In this document: positions 24,723 to 34,743 of the stretch, one piece after another
Position numbering within the stretch: the stretch's first letter is position 1
Layout of the letters: each line of letters starts with the position of its first letter
Origin: Owenia fusiformis
Lineage: Eukaryota; Annelida; Polychaeta; Sabellida; Oweniidae
NCBI GenBank assembly: GCA_903813345.2
Contig: CAIIXF020000002.1
Coordinates: 720,001 to 784,000 of the forward strand
DNA: 64,000 nt
Direction: 5' to 3'
Position numbers and translations under genes: made by a program
The notes under the pieces: model-generated
The model's database searches: none
What the model was told of the DNA's origin: nothing
What the model saw: the letters and a program-made list of their open reading frames with translations, nothing else

Positions 24723-25504
24723 CTGAAAAACAAGAGGTTGAAATATTAGCTTAGTCAACAATTGGCTCTGCAGTCTATAAGAGAGAACGTCCAGGAGTTA
24801 ACAGACATAATTACATCTCATGTACCAAATACTATTCGATGTGATGTTTTAATTGATATAGGCATATTCCATACACTTTTCTTTATCTTGATGTGAAATA
24901 AGAAGCTATGATATTGGTTAACACAGCATGAATGAACATAATATAAATTGAAGAGTAATCAAAAATTTCGAGGCCACCATTTTGTTTGTCGATTTTTGAC
25001 CAATCAGAGATGTATGTCATCTGAATCGACATTTATTAATATGATATGCCATCTTTGAACACATCCAATGAGTCTATCATAGTGTTCTTAAAACATGCTA
25101 TTGTCATATTGACATGAATATATAGTTGGTGTTTATAAAGGCTGTGCATTTTACAGTAGATGGTGTTAGAATAGTGGTTGTACATCACTTGGTAAATATG
25201 GAGAGTAGTGCTTACTTCTTCCACTGCTAAAATGAATAGCAGGGTTATACGAATAGTATCTTAAAAGTCTCAAATGCAGAGAAGAGGTAAATTACTTTAA
25301 TTCTGTCAGACTCTAACCCTTAATGCATTTAAATTGGTAATTACCTTACTCTTATTGACTTATTAGTGAGATGACAGCATTTCAATAATATGTTTTTTGT
25401 ATTTATCTTATATTTCATTGATCAATATGCATCATATAATCAGTTGGATTACTCACAGAGTGGAACACAATTTTAAGGAACAAGAATGTGTTCCATTTTG
25501 CTGT

Positions 25505-25935
25505 CTTTGTAGGCAACTTTATATTTATTCCATGTGCTTTTTTGTAAATGTCATCACTATCTACTGTAAGTAACTTCATATTTATGCCTTGTGCTTTTTG
25601 TAAATGTCATCACCTTCTACTCTATGTAACTTCATATTTATGCCATGTGCTTTTTGTAAATGTCATCACTGTCTTCTATATGTAAATTCATATTTATGCC
25701 ATGTGCTTTTTGTAAATGTCATCACCTTCTACTCTATGTAACTTCATATTTATGCCATGTGCTTTTTGTAAATGTCATCACTGTCTACTATATGTAAATT
25801 CATATTTATGCCATGTGCTTTTTTGTAAATGTCATCACTATCTACTGTAAGTAACTTCATATTCATGCCATGTGCTTTTTGTAAATGTCATCACTATCTA
25901 CTGTATATAACTTCATATCTATGCCGTGTGCTTTT
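25505..25935. repeat. 57-bp minisatellite seeded by the T2 tail
   Basis: About seven units of ATTTATGCCATGTGCTTTTT..GTAAATGTCATCACTATCTACTGTA type. Minus strand reads the T2 tail (DSDDIYKKHMA) in every unit. The unit nearest T2 is part of its coding sequence. Confidence 0.85.
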
Positions 25936-26122
25936 TGTAAATGTCTTTTATAGGATCGCAGCCATGTGAAAATACTTCCACAGCTACACTGATATTTTGA
26001 GGTACCATGTTTATATTGAACATGCTCTGCCAAACCATCTCTTCTTTTAAATTTCTTGTGGCATAATTCACAACGGAATTGGCCGTCCTTTGTTTTTCCA
26101 ACACCAATGGCTGAGTTCATCA
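25863..26122 (-). CDS. Alternative terminal exon T2: two C2H2-type fingers, second C-x-C
   Basis: The GTTTTCCAG acceptor is followed by TG, completing a GTG codon with exon 2's G (phase 1). It encodes 86 residues: finger 1 CELCHKKFKRRDGLAEHVQYKH, then YQCSCGSIFTWLRSYKRHLQ with KAH. The second finger has C-x1-C spacing instead of C-x2-C. Only the DNA sequence of its own tail (GIDMKLYTVDSDDIYKKHMA) is tandemly repeated downstream at 25.5-25.9 kb. The upstream intron carries the 51-bp acceptor-like array. An ATG follows the acceptor immediately, but I prefer the spliced reading because all modules share the phase. Confidence 0.8.
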
Positions 26123-26139
26123 CTGGAAAACATCAAATT

Positions 26140-27412
26140 GGTCAGTTATACCTCTTTTATACACTTGAAAATAACAAGACATCTCAGTTAGAGACCATCT
26201 ACCTCTTTTATACACTGGAAAATAACAAGACATCCCATTTAGAGACCATCTACCTCATTTATATACTGGAAAATAACAAGTCATCCCATTTAGAGACCAT
26301 CTACCTCATTTATACACTAGAAAATAACAAGACATCCCATTTAGAGACCATCTTCCTCTTTTATACACTGGAAAATAACAAGACATCAAATTTAGAGACC
26401 ATCTACCTCTTCTACACACTGGAAAATAACAAGACATTCCATTTAGAGACCATCTACTCTTTTATACACTGGAAAATAACAAGACATCCCATTTAGAGAC
26501 CATATACCTCATTTATACACTGGAAAATAACAAGTCATCCCATTAAGAGACCATTTACCTCATTTATATACTAGAAAATAACAAGACCTCTCATTTAGAG
26601 ACCATCTTCCTCTTTTATACACTGGAAAATAACAAGACATCAAATTTAGAGACCATCTACCTCTCCTACACACTGGAAAATAACAAGACATTCCATTTAG
26701 AGACCATCTACTCTTTTATACACTGGAAAATAACAAGTCATCTCATTTAGAGACCATCTACCTCTTTTATACACTGGAAAATAACAAGACATTTCATTTA
26801 GAGACAGTCCACCTCTTTTATACACCAGAAAATAACAAGACATCCCATTTAGAGACCGTCTTCCTCTTTTATACACTGGAAAATAACAAGACATCTAGTT
26901 TAGAGACCATCTACCTCTTTTATACACTGGAAAATAACAAGATATCTCATTTAGACCATCTACCTCTTCCATACACTGGAAAATAACAAGATATCTCATT
27001 TAGAGACCATAACCTCTTTTATACACTGGAAAATAACAAGACATCCCATTTAGAGACCATCTACCCCTTTAATAAACTGGAAAATAAAAAGACATCTCAT
27101 TTAGAGACCATCTACCTCTTTTATACATTGGAAAATAACAAGATATCTCATTTAGAGACCATCTACCTCTTTTATACATTGTAAAATAACAAGACATCTC
27201 ATTTAGAGACCATCTACCTCTTTTATACATTGGAAAATAACAAGATATCTCATTTAGAGACCATCTACCTCTTTTATACATTGGAAAATAACAAGACATC
27301 CCATTTAGAGACCATCTACCCCTTTAATAAACTGGAAAATAAAAAGACATCTCATTTAGAGACCATCTACCTCTTTTATATCCTGGAAAATAACATTTAA
27401 GACATCTCATTT
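26140..27412. repeat. 51-bp minisatellite with acceptor-like motif, upstream of T2
   Basis: About 25 tandem units containing TACACTGGAAAATAACAAGA and TTTAGAGACCATCTACCTC. On the transcribed minus strand each unit reads TTGTTATTTTCCAG|TGTATAAAAG, close to the true T2 acceptor GTTTTCCAG|TGATGA, which lies at the array's end. Reading frame in the units is open over several hundred bases (MSCYFPVYKRGRWSLNE, 17 residues). Confidence 0.88.
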
Positions 27413-27599
27413 CACACTTTTTAAGTTACTTTTTAAAAGAAAACAGAGTAGACTGCGGATAGATGTGTAAGATATAATAAGTGATTTTATTTCACTAATC
27501 AAATCAAATCAGTATTTTAACCAAGTTGCTTTCATTTTAAGTTTATTAATCAGCAAATTAATCAAATACAATACAATACAAGTGATACAATCAACAGTG

Positions 27600-28385
27600 A
27601 AATCTGTATATTTGGTAGCCTTGAAAATATTTCATCAGTCCTTGCAGCAATCAAAAAGTCTCATTTCATAAACATTTCCAATGTAGGCTGTGAATGATAT
27701 TTGTATTGCCTTTGAAACATTTCATCAGTCCTTCCAGCAATCAAATTATCTTATTTCATAAACATTTCCAATGTAGGCTGTGAATGATATTTGTATAGCC
27801 TTTGAAATATTTCATCAGTATTCCAATGTAGGCTGTGAATGATATTTGTATTGCCTTTGAAAATATTTCATCAGTCCTTGCAGCAATCAAATTATCTTAT
27901 TTCATAAACATTTCCAATATAGGCTGTGAATGATATTTGTATAGCCTTTGAAATATTTCATCAGTCCTTGCAGCAATCAAATTATCTCATTTTATAAACA
28001 TTTCCAATGTAGGCTGTGAATGATATTTGTATAGCCTTTGAAAGATTCCATCAGTCCTTGCAGCAATCAAATTATCTCATTTTATAAACATTTCCAATGT
28101 AGGCTGTGAATGATATTTGTATAGCCTTTGAAAGATTCCATCAGTCCTTGCAGCAATCAAATTATCTCATTTTATAAACATTTCCAATGTAGGCTGTGAA
28201 TGATATTTGTATAGCCTTTGAAATATTTCATCAGTCCTTGCAGCAATCAAATTATCTCATTTTATAAACATTTCCAATGTAGGCTGTGAATGATATTTGT
28301 ATAGCCTTTGAAATATTTCATAAGTCCTTGCAGCAATCAAATTATCTCATTTTATAAACATTTCAGCATCTTGCAATAGATTAGG
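27600..28385. repeat. 90-bp minisatellite in the 3' flank of T1
   Basis: About nine units (CAGTCCTTGCAGCAATCAAA ... TTTCCAATGTAGGCTGTGAATGATATTTGTATAGCC). The flank just after the T1 stop (28385-28538) is a diverged version of the same unit, so the array grew from this 3' region. Confidence 0.85.
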
Positions 28386-28538
28386 AATGATATCTTTGTA
28401 GCCTTTAAATCTTATAATCAGGTTTTCTAACACAAACATTAACATTTTAGTATCCTCTGATGTAGGCTTTGGATGCTATATTTAGCCTTTAAAACAATTC
28501 ATTAGTTTCCTTACAACGTAATCAAATCATTCCACTTG

Positions 28539-28753
28539 TCATGGCAGGTCAGGGTGACATCTGTGTTTATGGCGCCGATATGAACGTTCCCATGTAAACA
28601 ACTTTCCACAACAGCGATATTCTTCTTTTCCATGAAAAAACTTAGTATGTTCCGCTAAGGAACCCTTTCCCTTATAAGTTTTGAAACAAAGGGGACAGCG
28701 TAAGGACTGGCCATCATTAGATTTGTTAATGCCCATTTGGTATGGATACAAGT
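28539..28753 (-). CDS. Alternative terminal exon T1: two C2H2 fingers, second atypical
   Basis: Nearest terminal module to the common exons. The TTTTCCAG acceptor at about 28754 followed by AC gives GAC with the leftover G of exon 2, so it is in phase 1. It encodes 71 residues and stops at 28539. Finger 1 is a normal C2H2 (CPLCFKTYKGKGSLAEHTKFFH). Finger 2 starts YRCCGKLFTWERSYRRH and ends in KHRCH: its two zinc-binding cysteines are adjacent rather than separated by two residues, though a later Cys could take part. Module T2 has a closely related second finger, so T1 and T2 are probably sister copies. The 3' side is bounded by a 90-bp tandem array. Confidence 0.8.
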
Positions 28754-28794
28754 CTGGAAAACAGCAAAACAATCCTTTTATTGATAACAACATC

Positions 28795-29070
28795 TCAACT
28801 TGGGCATAAACAAATCTTAATAATGTGATTCATAAATTATAAACTTGGCATCCAAATGTCTTAATCTTACATTATGAAATCTCAAATTGGCATTCTGGAG
28901 TTTTGCATCCGGAAATTTTAACTTGGCATTCTTGAATCTCAACTTTGCATTTCGATGTCTCAACTTGACTTTTTGGTGTCTTCCTTTGCATTCTGAAATC
29001 TAAAATTGGTGTGCTTTGATCTCAACTTGGCATCAATAAATCCTCAACTTGGTACACCATTGATGCTCAA
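28795..29070. repeat. Degenerate 28-bp tandem repeat upstream of T1
   Basis: Diverged copies of CTCAACTTGGCATTCTGAAAT in the intron immediately 5' of T1. Confidence 0.6.
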
Positions 29071-32058
29071 TAAATATATTCCCAACAACACTTATTAGAC
29101 TATACACAAATGTACATCTATTCATAATCAACCTTGGTTCCATGGTAGAAAAGAGACAAGCCAAAACCTAAGTAATCAAGAGTAAATTCCTGCCATTTGA
29201 GGCAATCACTTGAGGAATTATCATATCATGAGCACATTTTAATGATTGATTCCTGCATGCACGTCCCACCACCTTGAAATATCATCAACAACCTTAATGT
29301 ATGCATGGTGATCTCCTAATATGGTGATGTCCAAATATGGTGATCTCCAAATATGTCCTTGTCATGGTGATGTCCAAATATGTCCTCATCGCTATCCTTC
29401 AAACAAAGCCCTGTCTTCTGGAGAGAAAATGACAACAGCGGAGGAAAGTCTACCAAAGGGTACAACTTATCATTCTGAGATGTATAATACCATATTAATG
29501 TATATTTCAAAATGAGTCCCAGCCCTGGTACCTGCTAATAAAACTCCTAAATCCAATATAAAACAAACTGCAAAATAATGCACAGCTCTAAATAATTAGT
29601 CCATAGAGTGTCCAATCATTAAAACCTTAGATTGCCAAGAGCTGTGCACTAAAGTAAAATAAAAAAATCCTGAAATGAAATTCAGTTTGATGTTGTATTT
29701 TGGTTGATGGCAGCTTCTATGTACCTGGACACCTGATACTCTAACAATATGCCATAAGTTATAATGACAATGTCAAATTCAGAATTCCCATATGTGTATG
29801 TATTTTAAAACAGTAAAGCAAAGTAAATCATGCAAAACTGACAGTCTTACAACAATTCCTTCTCTTTATGTACATAATATGAAATCTTCTCTTCGCATCA
29901 ACTTTTTTAGAATAAGATAGTTCAGATTCTCCCCTTAATTTTTTTTCTCAGGGAGCAAAACTTCATTATTCATACATAAATAACCATGATTTAAAACCCG
30001 GTCTGAATGCATGACCATGATTATCTACATTCCTGATGCAAATTTACTTTTAAATAGAGACAACTTTTATATTATATTGCTGGGAAGATCTAAATACTCA
30101 ACTTAGTAGATTATTTTACAGAACTACATGCGTGAGGTGAAATATATGAAATACAATTTTTTTATATAGATAATTCATCTGTACTAAATGATTTTCAAAG
30201 ATCATTTGATGCGTGTCTGATTTTTCTTCGAAATGAAATGGCAAAAAATTTCAAACTTAGTCTTAGTGCTTATAAAAAAACAAAACCTTAAAAGAACTTA
30301 AAGGGATACAGATAACTTAAAGTTAAAAGACTCAAACAATGGTCACAATTTACATTTTGTTTGCTCTTATTCCATCGAATCAAACAGTTCTATATCATAT
30401 CAGGATAATCATCAAAGGTGATATGGCAAAAATTTTTTGTGAATTTTGACAATCTTAATCTTCAATAACTTCAAAATTTGATCAAAAATCTCATTTTTTA
30501 CAGAATATTAAATCAGGAAAGGAATTGAAAGTAAGCAAAGGCAGTTTTCAAAATTTAATTATTTATGTCAAAAGTTTACACTCCATCCCTTTAAATTCTT
30601 TTAATAGCCCTTAAGATTTTCCACTTTTGATATATGCACTGATAATACCCTCTTATGTTGGAGGATTATGAGTAAACAAAAGCACAAGAGTTGTGTAATT
30701 CATATATTTCACCTATAAGACCTCATATTCATTGTTCAATTTCTTGAGCTATTTGAGTAACATGTTTGTGTCTTAAAATGCAGACCCCTCTTTGTTTGAG
30801 TCACGTTGATGAACTTTTTGAAGTTATGGCAATGTTCTCCGCAGGATTTTTTCTCAAGTGGGTGCAAAATTCTCATTTTCATTATTCAGACCAAAATTGG
30901 TCAAAAAATGCCAATTTTTCATGATTTTTCTCATTGTCAGCAGGTGCAAATGGATTTTCAGGCGGATGCAAGCCAGATTTTACAATCTCAGGTGGGTGCT
31001 GTGCCTACTTGCTTTGATGCTAGAGAGATCACTCTATGGTTATCTTGGTTTTGAATAAATGAGCAAAAATATATAGATAATTTGCCCCTTTCTGGTTTTA
31101 CTACAGGTCAGCAACAAATCACTAGTATTGGTGCAAAAGTGGTTAAACTGCAGGAATTCGAAAAATGATTGTGGTAACTAACTGGCATGTCTTGAAGAGG
31201 GGTCTACATCTAATTGGATGAAGAAATGTGTGCTTAATGAAATGAATTGTGAATGACTATTATATTGTGCTGGTATTACAATTTAGGCAAATTTGTGTTG
31301 GTTAATTTCATTTATCGCAGTTTTAAAAATTGTCAATTTTCATGAGGTTAAGTTCTATTTGTAGGCTTTGTTCATGACTAAGTTTGAAAAAACAGTGATC
31401 TCCACAGGATTTTTTCTCAAATGGGCGCAAAATTCTCATTTTCACAATTCAGACCAAAATTGGTCAAATTTCATTATTTTTCTCATTTTCAATTGGGTGC
31501 AAATGGATTTTCAGGTGGGTGCAAACCTATTTTCAAAATCTCAGGTGGGTGCTACGCCCACTTGCTTTAATGCTTGGGAGATCACTGAAACATATTTGTC
31601 AAAATTTACTAGTCCACTGTCCAATAGGTACCTTATTTTAAGTTCATTTCCAGGAGTACCATTTGGCAATTACCCAAATGCGAGTAGGTAGTTTTTCAAA
31701 GTTGATAAACACTTTTTAAAACCACATTGCTAGATGTAATTTTACATGTAGATTTCAAATATGATATTACTTAGACTGAATTTTTAATGACGTAAATCAA
31801 GCTTATTTCTACTCGCATCTGGGTTATTGGTATTGAGCATAAACTGAATATGGTGAACTAATGTTTTCAACATTATAGATGTAAATCCCTGTAGAATTGT
31901 TTGCTATGCAGGAGAATTTAGATACCCATTTGGGGATTCAGGGTTGTTTTGACAACTGAAGGTCTGCATCTTAGATGTGTGTGCCTAATGGTGTTGGATG
32001 AGATGAGAAATTGAACAAAGAATTTCAGGTCTTCTATAACAAAGGAAAATCAACCCAC
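29071..32058. other. Intron between common exon 2 and T1
   Basis: Apart from two copies of the 200-bp element and a small ATGGTGATGTCCAAATATG repeat at 29310-29390, I see no zinc-finger coding or exon-like segment. Confidence 0.5.
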
Positions 32059-32397
32059 CTGATTGGTCACCCATATCGCCACCTGCAACCTGCATAGCAC
32101 CACCTGCATCATGCATTTGAGATTCATCACCGGTATCCGCACTTGCGTATGTATTATTCATTGAGTCCATATTATCAAATGTCCTTGTAGTATCATCCCC
32201 TTCAGCACCCATCCAACTAGCACCAGCTGTCTCAGTGTCCCCTTCACCGCCATCATCATCTTCTTCATCATTTAGTTCAATTGTAATAGCTTCCTCTTTA
32301 ATGTTATATTTTGCTAGTTTGGCTGGAACTTCTTCATTTTGATCAAGATTGGAATCACTGTTTTTCCGTTTGGAATTTGGAGAGGTATCGGGTTCAG
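32059..32397 (-). CDS. Common second exon: acidic linker with basic patch and SUMO-type motif
   Basis: Bounded by a TTTCAG acceptor and a GTGGGT donor. It enters in phase 1 and leaves in phase 1 (2 nt + 112 codons + 1 nt), so it joins exon 1 without a frame break. It encodes a short basic patch (SKRKNSD), then IKEE, a psi-K-x-E match of the type used for SUMO conjugation, then an Asp/Glu-rich run and a low-complexity Gly/Met/Asp tail. The paralogue's exon 2 has the same order (FKKTK, then IKTE, then an acidic stretch). The leftover G is the base that each downstream zinc-finger acceptor needs. Reading past the donor meets a stop within about 20 codons, so a non-spliced short form is conceivable. 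Confidence 0.8.
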
Positions 32398-32874
32398 CTG
32401 AAATTATGAATTTATTTGTATTATGATAACAAAAAGGCGTAGTTACAGGATATCTAGAATGACTGGCAGTTTCTGTTTTGAGATTCTCCGTAAGACTTGC
32501 CTCTAAACCCGATCAGAAGTTTCCAATTTGAGTGACGCTGCATATATACTAATTCTAAAGTCTCAGGAGTAATTTTATGTATATGTTGAATATATGTAGG
32601 GTGATGAGAATTAGGAAATAATTTAAGAGTAAATTTAATTGAATATCAAGCTGTATTTTAAGAGTGACAGGCTCTGATAGAGCCATATGCCCTATTGGTC
32701 TAAGCCTATGCTCTATTGGTCACTGCATGTCACTTATAGTACTTAATCAGGGAAGGGGGTAAAACGTGAAGGCTGAATATCCAACTTGAAAAAACATTTT
32801 ATCAGGGGTTAACTCTATCAGAAACATAATACATGAGTCAGTTCCACACTGTTCATTTATGTAAAAATATTTAC

Positions 32875-33346
32875 CTTTTATATTTGTTACTGAGTAATCA
32901 CTGTCAATATCTAGACCACCAGGTGTCTCTTGTGTTGCTGTTGGTTCTGGTGGTTCATGAACCTCATTAAATGTCCTTTTGGGTGGCTCATTCACAACAG
33001 TATGTTTAGATTTATATGGACCACGATGACCGGGTCTACTTTCAGATCTGCGAGGTGTTGAAGAGTCATAGCTATCAAATGAAGTGTTTCTAGGGGTATT
33101 TGTATTCGCAGTATTTTGCCAGTCAGCCTCAAGGGACGGGGACCATGATTCTACGGGTGTAGGGGCCACTTCGGGTTTCACTATAGTTCGATGCATTTTA
33201 ACGACAATATCCCGTTGTTCTTCTCCACTGGATACACAAATGATCCCATCGATTTCCAGGGACTTTTGGAACATGATGTTTTGCGTACAGAGTTTCAGGA
33301 CGGCATCTTGGATCATTTGGGTGATCATTGGATTATACGTCCCCAT
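32875..33346 (-). CDS. Common first coding exon of the multi-terminal-exon zinc-finger gene
   Basis: Starts at the ATG at 33346 (M-G-T-Y-N-P) and ends in phase 1 at a GTAAAT donor, giving 157 codons plus one base. I chose this ATG because the plus-strand paralogue at 38602 starts at the equivalent residue (M-G-S-S-N-P). The first 60 or so residues are strongly conserved between the two: QMIQDxVLxLCTQ, SLxIDGIxCxS, and VKMHRTIxKP. I do not recognise this domain; it is not a BTB/POZ domain. The rest is Pro/Ser/Thr-rich with basic patches and looks disordered. Inferred role: the constant N-terminus of a family of nuclear zinc-finger isoforms, perhaps mediating dimerisation. The open frame extends 22 codons upstream of this ATG without a better start. 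Confidence 0.8.
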
Positions 33347-34738
33347 GGTAATAATAATGAGGTAAGTAAACTTCGTTCTGAAAAGCAAAGAAGCAGAATG
33401 AAAAAGGAACAAGATGGGATCGATTTCATGTAGGCAAAATGTATACCATGCCCACTATTTTGCAGGATTATTCTTCAGAATGTTTGAATAACTAGAATAT
33501 TCAGTAGTTAACTTTTCAAAATTGCAAAAAAAAATTCAAGGTGCACTCTGGCATAGATCCCGGCCAGATTCTTTTGTAGTAGGATCAGTAGCTCAATAAA
33601 TAGGCTTATCCTTCCAGATGAGACACCTAAGAAAATTTCAAATTTTAAATGACGATTGTGCAGCCATTTCTGAAAAATATGAGACAAATCATACATCATT
33701 CGAAGCGTCTTGTTATTCTTTACCTTTCTGATCATTAATGAACGGTATTCAATCAATCCTGCTATTTTTGGTAAAAATAGTGATATTTTATTTTCTGGCT
33801 CTTGTTTGTCCAAATCTGAATGGTGCTCCTGTGATTCCAGAAATGTGACGTCAGAATTACAATGATATTTGGACACACAAGAGCCTGGATCAAGTGAAAA
33901 ATATTTGCCGTATTAAAATCTAAATTGCTGCGTCCATAGGTTATGTACTCGAACCATACATGTAGAAATAGAAAGATGAAGATCTCAGCTATAAAATAAG
34001 TGCAAAATCTGTCACGGGGAAGCACAGATCCGGAGCAAGATCCAGCCCCTATTGGTAGTAGGCTCAAAGGATAAATGGGAAGATAAGACGCAAGCCAAAA
34101 ATGCTACATCAAAAAAATGACCACCCAAGAATATGACCCTCCTACTGACCTTTATTTTTTCCATCTGTCAGACATTGATTGATCAATATATTTACCCTGT
34201 AATCTCTTCTCATAAAAGTATTAGTTTGAATGGTTGCATGATATCAATTATTGACGCTGTAAATCAAACTTTCTAGGGACATTTCTTTCAAATTTTCAGA
34301 GCGTAAAGGTAATGGAGTGTTTCAGTAATTTCCTGCAATGTCGGATGTTGTTCGTCTCTCAAATTATGTCACATCGCAACAAACAACCAATGAAAGTAAA
34401 GATCGTATAGCCTAACAAACCGTTGTTATTGTTTCTACAGGATTTTAAAGATACGTCATGGGGTTTCTAGGTAATCTCTGATGTGACACGTCATCCGGAG
34501 TGGCGTCATATTCTCAGAAAAGACATTTGACATCGGGAATAAACATTTGAACAATGGAAATAGCCGAAGCACTCCATTCAATATACGCTTGCTTATTTTA
34601 TGCTTTTATCAACAGACGCTTTCTGAATGTGTGGCTTTAGTGATTGGAGATGAAGCTAACAACAGTATGCATCCAAAAGCAAGGAAATATCAATTTTCCG
34701 AAGATATTGTGTCTTGTCCTTGAGTATATTTATTGAGC
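33347..34738. other. Promoter-side region of the minus-strand gene
   Basis: No exon or recognised promoter motif is visible. Expected to hold its 5' UTR and part of the divergent regulatory region. Confidence 0.4.
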
Positions 34739-34743
34739 CTAGA

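Larger units (their letters stand above)
19708..31589. repeat. Dispersed 200-bp element, three copies (19708-19921, 30833-31033, 31393-31589)
   Basis: All copies start with a (T)GATCTCCACAGGATTTTTTC block, share GGTGCAAAATTCTCATTTTC and ACCAAAATTGGTCAAA, and end GAGATCACT. The terminal GTGATCTCC/GGAGATCAC inversion suggests a small MITE. Only these three sub-intervals are covered. Confidence 0.75.

Noticed and set aside
26697-27299. Repeat protein MSCYFPVYKRGRWSLNE
   Set aside because: It comes from a 51-bp non-coding array (unit length divisible by three), with frames broken by units of other length. I kept the array as a splicing finding, not a gene.
33508-34067. Minus-strand frames upstream of common exon 1
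   Set aside because: No domain, no homology with the paralogue's upstream region and no splice support.
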